The translations under genes and the position numbers were made by a program. Positions 56,388-64,000 of a stretch of 64,000 bases of DNA are shown here, piece by piece; within the stretch, counting starts at the first letter, position 1; every line of letters begins with the position of its first letter. Under the pieces are notes generated by a model. That model ran no database searches. It was not told the DNA's origin and saw only the letters and a list, made by a program, of their open reading frames with translations. The stretch is from assembly GCA_024663395.1 (NCBI GenBank), contig JANFAH010000001.1, positions 6,014,001 to 6,078,000 of the forward strand. The letters run 5' to 3'. This DNA is from Pisolithus tinctorius (lineage: Eukaryota; Basidiomycota; Agaricomycetes; Boletales; Pisolithaceae).

Positions 56388-59300
56388 TCAAGTCGGACGT
56401 AGGCTGAGTTCAACCGCGAAATGTTTCACCTTCAGAGACGGTAGCACCTTCGTTAGCGTATCGGCGATCATGTCTGTGGTCGGGCAATATATGAGGCGAA
56501 TTTTGCCGTTCTCTACGACCCAGCGAATGAAGTGAAAGCGGATATCGATGTGTTTGGTGCGTGCGTGATACTGATGGTCTTTGGTGAGCGCGATGGCTGA
56601 TTGATTATCGGAAAACAACATGGTCGGCTCGACGAATGGCTGAAAAAGCTCTCCGATGAGCGACCGAAGCCACAAGGCCTCCTTGGCCGCGTGTGTGGCT
56701 GCCACGTACTCGCTCTCAGTCGTTGAGAGCGAGACGATTTCCTGTCTTTTAGAAGACCACGACACCGCTCCGCCGTCTATTAGAAAAGCGTACCCTGAGA
56801 CCGCTCTGCGGTCTTCCGCCATACTGCCGTCTGCATCTGCGTATCCTGTCAACGCACTTGGTGATCCTCCATACGATAGTCGTAAGCCCTTCGTCCCGAG
56901 AAGGTACCGATAAATTCTCTTTACAGCTTCCCAATGAGCGATTCCAGGGTTTCCGGAGAAACGTGAGACGGTTGTTACGGCGTATGAGATGTCGGGACGA
57001 GTGGCAAGGGAGGCATACATGAGCGATCCTACGGCTTCACGATAGGGTACGTGGCGCATCATAGCGAATTCGGCACCAGTTGACGGCGACTGCCCAGAAT
57101 GCAGTTTGGTGCTGGGTTCCATCGGGTTCGACACGGGCTTGAGTTCGTCGAAGCCAAAACGTCGTATGATGGACTCGATGTAGGGGCATTGGCACAGGGA
57201 GATGGTACGTTCGTCTCTGTTTCTGGTCACTTCAATGCCAAGCAGCCAGTGAAGTTCCCCAAGGTCTGTAATCTCAACGTATTTCCTGACGTTGTGCTTA
57301 AGGTCCTCTATCTCTTTTAGGGACGTTGCGGCGATGGTACAATCGTCGACATGGACGACAACGATGACAAGCTCACCGGTGGTGCGTCGTCTGAAATAGA
57401 CGGCCTGGTCGACCGAGCACTGGGTAAGGCCCAGCTCGTCGACGAGGATTTCCACTAATCTTTGGTACCAGCGACGGCCGCTCTGCTTCAAACCATACAA
57501 TGTCTTTCGGAGGCGACAGACTTTATTGGGGTGGTCAGTGGATCCAAAGCCTGGGGGCTGCCGCATGTAGATAACTTCGTCATCAGTGAGTGTGCCGTTC
57601 AAGTATGCGCCTTTGATATCGATCTGATGGAGTTCTAGGTTTGATCGCGCAGCCATGGCAAGGACGGTTCAAATGGACGCGAGCGTTGCTACAGGGGCGA
57701 AGGTATCGAAATAGTTGACGCCTTCGACTTGAGAGAAGCCTTGAGCGACGAGTCGGGCTTTGTACCGTACTACATTTCCAGCAGCGTCTTTCTTCGCGCG
57801 GAACACCCATTTGGATCCAACTATGTTGGCACCGCGAGGTGTGTCAATGAGTTCCCAAGTACCTGCCACGTGTAACGTTGCTAACTCTTCTCTTATCCCA
57901 GCCTCCCACTGCGGCCAATCTGGCCGTCGACGAGCCTCAGCTAGTGAGGTAGGCTCAAGGGCTTCGGACTCGGCGGTGACTTCGTTCATGGCCATAGCGA
58001 GGTCGATATTGCAAAGGGCGTTGTCAGGATCGTCTACGATGGATGCGAGCAAGGCTGCGGCTCTGTCCTCCCCCTCAAGCATGGTGGGATCGGCTTCGTC
58101 TTCGACTGTAGTGGGGAGCTGGACTCCTTTTGGTATATTTGGTGTACCACGACTGTTAGTGCTGCCTTTACCAGCAAGGATATCAGCAAGTCGTTGACTA
58201 GGCTTTCGAATGCGCTTTGCAGTGGGTGGGTCGGCTGGAAGAGATGGGGGTATGGGGTGGTCTGGAGCGACGGGTGAGAGCGATGGGTTCGTGTTGGTCA
58301 CTGCGACGGGAGCTGGAGGAGTTAGCATCGCGTTTGGTAAGTACCCTTCTTCTTCCTCCCCCTCGCGAGGTAACGACTCAGCAGAGGAGGGGTCCCAATA
58401 TACGTTTCTTTCAATTGTAACCGACTTCTTTTCGGGCCAGTACACTCGGCAGCCGTTGGGGCTGTTATCGTCGATTCCAACCCAACGACCCTCGACAACA
58501 CGCCCTCCCAGTTTGGTTCCTCCCTCAGTACGCACCCATACGCGCGAGCCCCATGTGCGTACCCGACTAAGGTCGGGTTTCTGTCCTGTAGCGGCTTCGA
58601 GAGGGGTTCCACCCTCGAGCGCTTTCGTGGGTGTCCGATTTTTCAACCAGACAGCGTGACGAACGGCTTCGCCCCATAGGGCGCGCGGTAAGCCACTCTC
58701 GTGCAGCATGGCTCTGACCTTTTCCAGCAAGGTACGATTGAGGCGTTCAGCGACGCCGTTGTGTTGTGGGGTGTCATGAACGGTGAGTTTTTGCTTTGTG
58801 CCGCTTTCCTTGAGGTGCATGACGAATTCTTTTCCCAGATATTCACCTCCGCAGTCGGAGTGCAAGACTTTGACGACAGCGTTGTGTTGGGTGCGACACC
58901 AGGCCTCGAAGTCCTTGTAAGCCGTGAAGGCTTCACTTTTCTGGCGAAGGAGGTGGATGTACGTGAGGCGAGTCTTATCGTCTGTAAAGGTAATGTAGTA
59001 ACGCCTTCCTCCGAGTGTCTCAACAGGAGCTGGTCCCCATACGTCAGTGTGGACCTCAGCAGCGAACTCTGTGGCGCGTTCGCCAGCGCGCTCCTTGGCG
59101 ACAGGTTTTCTAGTGGCCTTTGCGTAGACACAGGCTTCGCAGAAAGTAGGTTCATCCTTTGACAGGTCGAATTTTAAACCTGACACGAGCCCGTTTTCAG
59201 CCAGGCGACAAGCGACAGTAGGTGAAATATGTCCCATCCTGCGATGGAGTTCCATGACGGTGACGGTCTTGACCGCCGCACTTGTTCCGTCATGCACGCC

Positions 59301-60824
59301 ATCGTGGATGACTCGGTAGAGACCTGCTTGGGTCTTTGGTACGCACCCGATAACGTCGTCGTCGGGACTGCGGATGGTACAGGTTCCGTCAGCGAAAGTA
59401 ACGGAATATCCTAACTGATCAAGACGTCCGACGGACACCAGGGTGTAACCCACCGCGGGAGAATATAAGACTTCGGTGAGTCTTAACTTGGTTACATCAC
59501 ATCCGTTTGGGACCTCGATAATTAAATCGCCGATTGCGGTTGCATTAAAAGATTGTTTGTTAGCGGCCGCAAACGTTTTGGGCAGGATGTCAGTTAGGGA
59601 CAGGAAATGATCCTTGTATGGAGAGATGTGCCGCGTGGAGCCGGAGTCATAGAGTTCTACGGTGGTCGCGCTGACTGGCCCATCATGTACGAGATTGACC
59701 AGATCGGGTGATGGGTAGTCTCCATCATCTCCAGTGTCTCCCATTTCGCTGAACAAGTCTTCCTCAGTGGGGACGTAGTTTATCCTTTCTTCATCATCGT
59801 TGTCAGAGACGCTCAGCAGGTCAGGGATGAGAAGATCGTCGTCGAGGTCGCTCACGGCGATGACAGAGAACGCTCCTTCCTCCTCGGAGTCGAAAATCGC
59901 TGCGTTTGCTGAGTCCCTTTTCACGTCATCTGTCGCACCGCGGTTGGCTGACTTATCGAGCTTCGGGCATCTAGATTTGAAATGCTCTCTCGATCCACAG
60001 TTCCAGCAAGGACCGCGCTGACGAGCAGGGCCTGTGGAACTTCCTCCCCGTCGTCCATCTCTCCAATTTCCTCGCCCGCGACTGGAGGAATTCCCAGGGG
60101 TCATGGCCAAGGCTTCGTCGCCTTCACGAGCCCTGTGTTTGTGACGTGAGTGCCGCGTCTCTTTGCGGTTTCGTCGTTCTGACTCTTCGATAATGAGGGA
60201 AATAAGGATATCGGGGTCGATGGTTTGAGTTGGACTGTACAGACGAGCGGTTGCGAGTTGGCCAGACGCGAAGCTGGCAAGGTATTTAGGTAGGGATTGA
60301 ATGATAGTCGATCGATAATCCTTTTCTTCGATCTGTACGCCGACAGCAGCTAACTCGTCCCTTTTTGTACGCAGATCGTCCAAGAATTGGCGGACATCGC
60401 CATCGACGGGGCATTGCATGCCCAGGAACTTCGTTCGAAGGTCCGTCTGAGCGTAAGCTCCCTTTTCGGTGTACTCGCGGACGATTTCACTCCACATGCC
60501 TGCGACGTTACCGAGGCTGTGTACCCGCAGAGCGGTGGAATCCGGAATTCATTGAGTGAGTAAATGTTTCGCCATACTCTCGCTTTTCTGCCATTTGGCA
60601 AGCTCATCAGCATCGGGAGGGATTACAGTCACATATCCGTCCTCATCAGTGGAGGTCGTGCTGGCAGGGCAGGGTGAGGTGCCATCAAAATGAGCCCACA
60701 GCTCCTTGGCTTTGACGGCGGTCTGGAAGCGAAGAGAGAAAATCGCCCAGTTCGTGCCTTTGATGTCGAGCTTCAGAACGTTGCCCGGGAGAGTGTCTGT
60801 AGTGAGGGGAATGGTGGTTGACAT
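56388..60824 (-). pseudogene. Copia gag-pol polyprotein, two premature TGA codons
   Basis: Starts MSTTIPLTTDTLPGNVLKLD at 60824. Gag (VREYTEKGAYAQTDLRTKFL, SLPKYLASF), zinc knuckle CWNCGSREHFKSRC, protease ELYDSGSTRHISPYKDHF. GAG-pre-integrase and integrase (VHTDVWGPAPVETLGG, LHSDCGGEYLGKEF, TPQHNGVAERLNRTL). Reverse transcriptase (ARLVAQGFSQVEGVNYFDTF, APVATLASI, HQIDIKGAYLNGTL, YGLKQSGRRWYQRL, VVHVDD in place of the usual YVDD). RNase H (GYADADGSMAEDRRAVSGYA, EIVSLSTTESEYVAATHAAK, HIDIRFHFIR). Stop at 56388. TGA at 60549-60551 (LLTQ-stop-IPDSTALRV) and 57669-57671 (ATLASI-stop-TVLAMAA); relatives have Arg at the second site, so both look like CGA to TGA. Possibly revived only by readthrough. 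Confidence 0.92.
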
Positions 60825-60899
60825 GGGGGTCGAAGGCTATGAGCGGCAGTGAGAGTATCGAAAATTCAGGTGAGACGTTTTATAGGCTATTAGAGCTCG

Positions 60900-60911
60900 G
60901 GGCTCATAACC
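60900..60911 (-). promoter_or_regulatory. Copia primer binding site matching initiator tRNA-Met anticodon arm
   Basis: Directly inside the 5' LTR, the - strand reads GGTTATGAGCCC. The + strand, GGGCTCATAACC, equals the anticodon stem-loop of eukaryotic initiator tRNA-Met (CAU anticodon). Drosophila copia and several fungal relatives prime from a tRNA-iMet half-molecule cut in this loop, so the same mechanism is likely. Confidence 0.72.
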
Positions 60912-61378
60912 TCACAGAAATCTATAACAAGATCTCAGTCGAGTGCGCGAGCGGCAAACGTCTGTTTCTGCATTACCTATAACAAGATCTAAGGTAACGA
61001 CGTGAGCGAGAAGTACACGAACGCGAGCATGAGACACTATACCCACCTCAGTCGAGTGCGCGAGCAGCAAACGTCTGAGGTGGTGTTACTACAGTAGCGA
61101 GTTAAGTACGCTATACGAAACAAAAGGGTGAGACACGGGTGTTGAACCCGGTGCTGAAACTACAAGCACAGTCATAGCGCGAGTCCTTGTACCGTTAATT
61201 TATACGTATGAAACATTTGAAGATAATAAAACAAAGGTTACCGCGCTGTATTGTCAGCACTCGAGAACGACTAAGTATTGTGGTCTTGTAGACCCGTAAA
61301 CGGGAAGTGTTTCCCACGGTAAGGAAAAGTAGTGTCAATTAACGAACGAAGGCTACGAGCGACTTGCCAAATCTAACA
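60912..61378 (-). repeat. 5' LTR of the Copia element
   Basis: 467 bases, identical to the 3' LTR except at six CpG transitions. It holds the same 31-base direct repeat and 9-base inverted repeat. Confidence 0.92.
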
Positions 61379-62624
61379 CATTGGTGAGGCCGAAGGGCAT
61401 CACTAACCACTCGTAGGATCCATACCGAGTCCGGAAGGCAGTCTTCCATTCATCGCCCAGGGCAATCTGGACAAGATGGTAGGCATGCCGAAGATCAATT
61501 TTAGTATAGATCTTAGCTTGGCTTGGTGAATCTAAAAGATCGGAGATGAGCAGTAGCAGGTATCGGTCTTTCTTAGTGATCTTGTTGAGGCTGCGGAAGT
61601 CTACACAAAGCCGGAGGGAGCTGTCCTTCTTTTTGACAAAGAGGACCGGTGCAGCATAAGGGGAGGATGTAGGCCGAATGAATCTGGTAGTAAGGTTTTC
61701 ATCAATGAAAGTCTGGAGAGCTTGGAGCTCGACCGGAGACAGCGAGTAGATTGTGCCGAGAGGTGGGGTTGTTCCTTCTTCGAGCTCTATCTTCAGGTCA
61801 TACTCCCGGTGAGGTGGGAGTGCCGAGGCCTTGGCCTTGCTGAATACATCAGCAAAATCATGGTACTCTTCCGGTACATTGGGTAAGGCTGGAGGAGGGG
61901 AAGCCAAGGCTGATCAGGCTTGAGCTGAGTCCAAGGGATGGAGCTGAAGTTGGAACTGGGCGGACCCTTCTAGTTTGCAGGCGTGCACAAAAGTGGCTGC
62001 ATTGATTAGGGAAACCAGAGGGGCCTTCAGAGGGGTGCAAGCCGGGGAGTCAGAGACCGGTACAGATGGTGCGAAGCTGGGTTGGTCACTAGGACCGGGG
62101 TTAGGAAGGCCAGTGGGAACTGGGCTTACAGGGGGTGTCGACAGGGTTGGCATCCCTTGTGCAGGAGTCCGGAAAGTAATACTGCTCAATACCCAGTCAA
62201 TCAACGGATTGTATTGGGTGAGCCAGTTATGCCTGAGAACTACTTTACACTCGGAATCCAATGGGGCAAGGTACAGGGTTACCGGTGTGACATCGCCAGA
62301 CGCGAAGCGAATATTGACATCTACTGCTTGGGTTATGGTGAAGGTGGACGTTCCATCGAAAAGCCGGAGTCGGATTGGTGAGACCGAGTACAGGGTAAAC
62401 GAGTGTTGATTAACAAATTGATTATCTATGAAACAATGCGTGGAACCGGAGTCCACTAAAGTACGAAGCCGAGGTATTTCTGGGTTTTCTAATGTGACAT
62501 ACAGGGTTAAAGAATTCAGACTGGAAAGAGCGGACGCATTGAGACGAGCCTCCAAGTTTGCACAACTGGAGTCAACGCAGCTCCCAGATTGTGCGGAGTC
62601 CTGGGAGCCACTACCTATTTTTTT
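61379..62624 (-). pseudogene. Gypsy copy 2 pol, 5' part: protease and start of RT
   Basis: Entered from gag by the -1 shift at the T7 run (A7 on the - strand). Protease TLVDSGSTHCFIDNQFVNQH; linker rich in Pro/Ser; RT start with [80 protein letters not shown] and MPFGLTN, where the Copia insertion interrupts. One TGA at 61914-61916 (AQA-stop-SALAS); copy 1 has CAA there. Confidence 0.85.
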
Positions 62625-63976
62625 GTCTCGGGGGTAGTACCCGAGCCTGAGGCCGGTGCGGCCTCAGTGGTGGCCGCAGCGCAAGCTTTGGCCTTTCCGG
62701 CTTTCTTGGGGCATTTGTCAGCAAAATGACCAGACCCTCCACAGAACATGCAGAGGTTTCTGTCTAGGCAACGCTTGCGTTCCTCTGGGGTGAGCTTTCC
62801 ATCTTTGCTGAGTTTGCTAGGCTCGGGCTTGGACGAATTGCTATTATTACTGTTGTTCGGCTTCGACGAAGCCGGCTTAGGGGAGGACCCGGAGTTGTTA
62901 TTGTTGCCAGTCTTGGCCTTCTCCTGACCGGTCTTGGCTTGACTGTTGTTGCCAGAACCTCTGGACTTATTATTGCTGGAGTTAGACGAGCCCTGGTGCT
63001 TACTCGCCTGTTGGACTTCTTCCTTGTGCTCCCAATAGTGCGCATCTATCTCTTGGGCGAGGTGGCAGAGCTCGTGGAGTGTCTGGGGTTTGCCAACCTG
63101 GCAGACCTCATCCTTGATTTGGTCTGGGAGGCCGGAGTAGAAGTGATGGTGCAGCGCACCGTCACCGTAGCCTCGGACTTGCAAGGCAAGCCGATTGAAG
63201 TCAACTACGTATTTGTTGATGCGCTGACTGTCCTTCATATGTAAATGGTCGAGTTGGCTTTCAGCATCAGCGACCGGGTCATGGGGGCCGAAAGTGGTTT
63301 GCAACTCTAGGACGAACTCCCTCCAGGAGTCCATCCAAAGAGGCCGGTCATCAGGGTCGTCGAGCCCGAGCAAGTCCGGCTCGAACCATTCGAGAGCCAT
63401 ACCTTTGAGGTAGGATTGTGCGAAGATGACCTTGGCACGGTCGGTCCTGAAAGCCCGGGGACAGTCTTGAAAATTAAGTTTGCACTGGATGAAAAATGCA
63501 CAAAGCTTCTTTGGATCGGTGCCATCGAAAGTGTCGGGCTCGTGCAGCTTGGTCCTACTTGAGGACTCAGGGGTGGTGCGGGCATTGCGAGCCAATAACT
63601 TGATGGCTGAAGCAAGGTTGTCCAAGACTGTAATGCTGGGCTCGATGTCCAGATCATCTTCTGGATCATCGTCACCAGGACCATTATCACCGGGATCATT
63701 ACCGGGGTCATCATCTTCTGGGTGGTTATCATCATCGTCGCCCGGTCCATCATCGCTGGGGTCACCCTCAGGGATGGGAGCAGTGGGACAACGTGGGGTA
63801 GGGGTATTAGAAGTGCGGGCTGAAAAACCCCTGAAGGGACTAACGGGATCTGGGGAGCACCTAGTGGTGCCCAAGGCAGCTAGTGCTGTCTTGCGGCGAG
63901 CTCCACTGGCTGAGGCAGAGTCGGGATTAGTGGCAGAACGGCCACGGGGAGGTTGGAAATGAGTCTTGGTTGCCAT
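62615..63976 (-). CDS. Gypsy copy 2 gag, open reading frame of 453 residues
   Basis: Starts MATKTHFQPPRGRSATNPDS at 63976. It has an acidic Asp/Pro-rich region (GDDDDNHPEDDDPGNDPGDN), the gag core (FDGTDPKKLCAFFIQCKLNF, AQSYLKGMALEWFEPDLLGL, FYSGLPDQIKDEVCQ), an Asn/Ser-rich spacer and the zinc knuckle CMFCGGSGHFADKC. It ends ACA AAA AAA TAG. Unlike copy 1 there is no premature stop, so gag of this copy could still be made and might supply particles to other copies. Confidence 0.9.
   Translation of the reverse strand: MATKTHFQPPRGRSATNPDSASASGARRKTALAALGTTRCSPDPVSPFRGFSARTSNTPTPRCPTAPIPEGDPSDDGPGDDDDNHPEDDDPGNDPGDNGPGDDDPEDDLDIEPSITVLDNLASAIKLLARNARTTPESSSRTKLHEPDTFDGTDPKKLCAFFIQCKLNFQDCPRAFRTDRAKVIFAQSYLKGMALEWFEPDLLGLDDPDDRPLWMDSWREFVLELQTTFGPHDPVADAESQLDHLHMKDSQRINKYVVDFNRLALQVRGYGDGALHHHFYSGLPDQIKDEVCQVGKPQTLHELCHLAQEIDAHYWEHKEEVQQASKHQGSSNSSNNKSRGSGNNSQAKTGQEKAKTGNNNNSGSSPKPASSKPNNSNNSNSSKPEPSKLSKDGKLTPEERKRCLDRNLCMFCGGSGHFADKCPKKAGKAKACAAATTEAAPASGSGTTPETKK
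62618..62624 (-). promoter_or_regulatory. Probable -1 frameshift site in Gypsy copy 2
   Basis: Seven T on the + strand, A AAA AAA on the - strand in the gag frame, immediately before the gag TAG (62615-62617). The -1 frame continues KKIGSGSQDSAQSG into protease. Same arrangement as 44081-44087. Confidence 0.7.
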
Positions 63977-64000
63977 GATGTACTAGACCCACACAAGTGG

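Larger units (their letters stand above)
55914..61378 (-). mobile_element. Copia LTR retrotransposon, nearly intact, inserted in Gypsy copy 2
   Basis: 5465 bases with 467-base LTRs and a 5-base target duplication CATTG (55909-55913 and 61379-61383) in the RT gene of the Gypsy element (motif MPFGLTNAPA). One gag-pol frame on the - strand is broken only by two TGA codons. The LTRs differ at six sites, all CpG transitions, so it is the youngest insertion in the stack. The primer site matches the anticodon arm of initiator tRNA-Met. Confidence 0.94.
51522..64000 (-). mobile_element. Chromoviral Gypsy LTR retrotransposon, copy 2, split by a Copia element, running off the window
   Basis: Same family as copy 1, in opposite orientation. 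From right to left: gag (62615-63976), protease and start of RT (to 61379), a Copia insertion (55914-61378), the rest of pol (53429-55913), the accessory gene on the + strand (52163-53240), polypurine tract and 3' LTR (51522-52042). The sequence at 63977-64000 matches the leader just inside the 5' LTR of copy 1, so the 5' LTR begins only a few tens of bases past the edge. Gag and the accessory gene are open; pol has three TGA stops besides the insertion. Confidence 0.92.

Overview
The window is nuclear DNA of a filamentous basidiomycete, most likely an Agaricomycete. Genes are cut by many short (about 45-60 base) GT-AG and a few GC-AG introns. The gene set is typical of mushrooms: DUF6534 membrane proteins, a Chs7-type chaperone in the form seen in basidiomycetes, and a G-alpha with an insertion in its helical domain. 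The transposons are also fungal: a Tad-like LINE, chromoviral Gypsy elements and a Copia element. Genus cannot be told from this sequence. There is no bacterial operon structure, no CRISPR array, and I recognised no rRNA or tRNA gene.

The left half (about 0.2-32.3 kb) is ordinary gene space. In order it holds: the polyadenylation factor CFT1/CPSF160 (+); a stretch of degenerate repeats; a DUF6534 multi-pass membrane protein gene (+); a monocarboxylate-type MFS transporter (+); an RBR E3 ubiquitin ligase (+); the CCAAT-binding subunit HAP3/NF-YB (+); a short unknown protein (-); an EH-like, proline-rich adaptor candidate with its own NPF motifs (+); a G-alpha subunit with Ser at the switch II Gln position (-); the GPP34/VPS74 Golgi protein (-); an unknown Ser/Pro/Arg-rich protein (+); a Chs7-type chitin synthase export chaperone (-); a roadblock/LC7 dynein light chain (-); and a second, inverted and apparently broken DUF6534 copy (-). 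The two DUF6534 copies share intron sequence, so they arose by DNA duplication, and they bracket about 20 kb of unrelated genes.

The right half (about 33.4-64 kb) is a stack of nested retroelements. A Tad-like LINE is interrupted by an LTR-like 1.8 kb repeat (4-base target duplication CTGA/CCGA), by a roughly 1 kb solo-LTR candidate (ACGG), and at or near its 3' end by a 7.6 kb chromoviral Gypsy element (target duplication CCCAC). A second copy of the 1.8 kb repeat follows. It is interrupted by a second Gypsy element in the opposite orientation, which is itself split by a 5.5 kb Copia element (target duplication CATTG). The 5' LTR of the second Gypsy lies just past the window.

Two results stand out. 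First, both Gypsy elements carry, between the chromodomain end of pol and the 3' LTR, an extra two-exon gene on the opposite strand. It encodes a coiled-coil protein with a Zn2Cys6-spaced cysteine cluster and an acidic tail; it is intact in the second element and frameshifted in the first. Second, decay of these elements is almost purely CpG transition. By eye all of about 25 differences between the LTRs of the first Gypsy and all 6 between the LTRs of the Copia are C-to-T or G-to-A at CpG, and nearly all premature stops are TGA where an Arg CGA codon is expected. The elements are therefore probably much younger than raw divergence suggests and have been under heavy CpG methylation and deamination or a RIP-like process. 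The Gypsy elements also show a conserved A AAA AAA slippery site at the end of gag and a Tf1-type self-priming site. The Copia shows a primer site matching the anticodon arm of initiator tRNA-Met.
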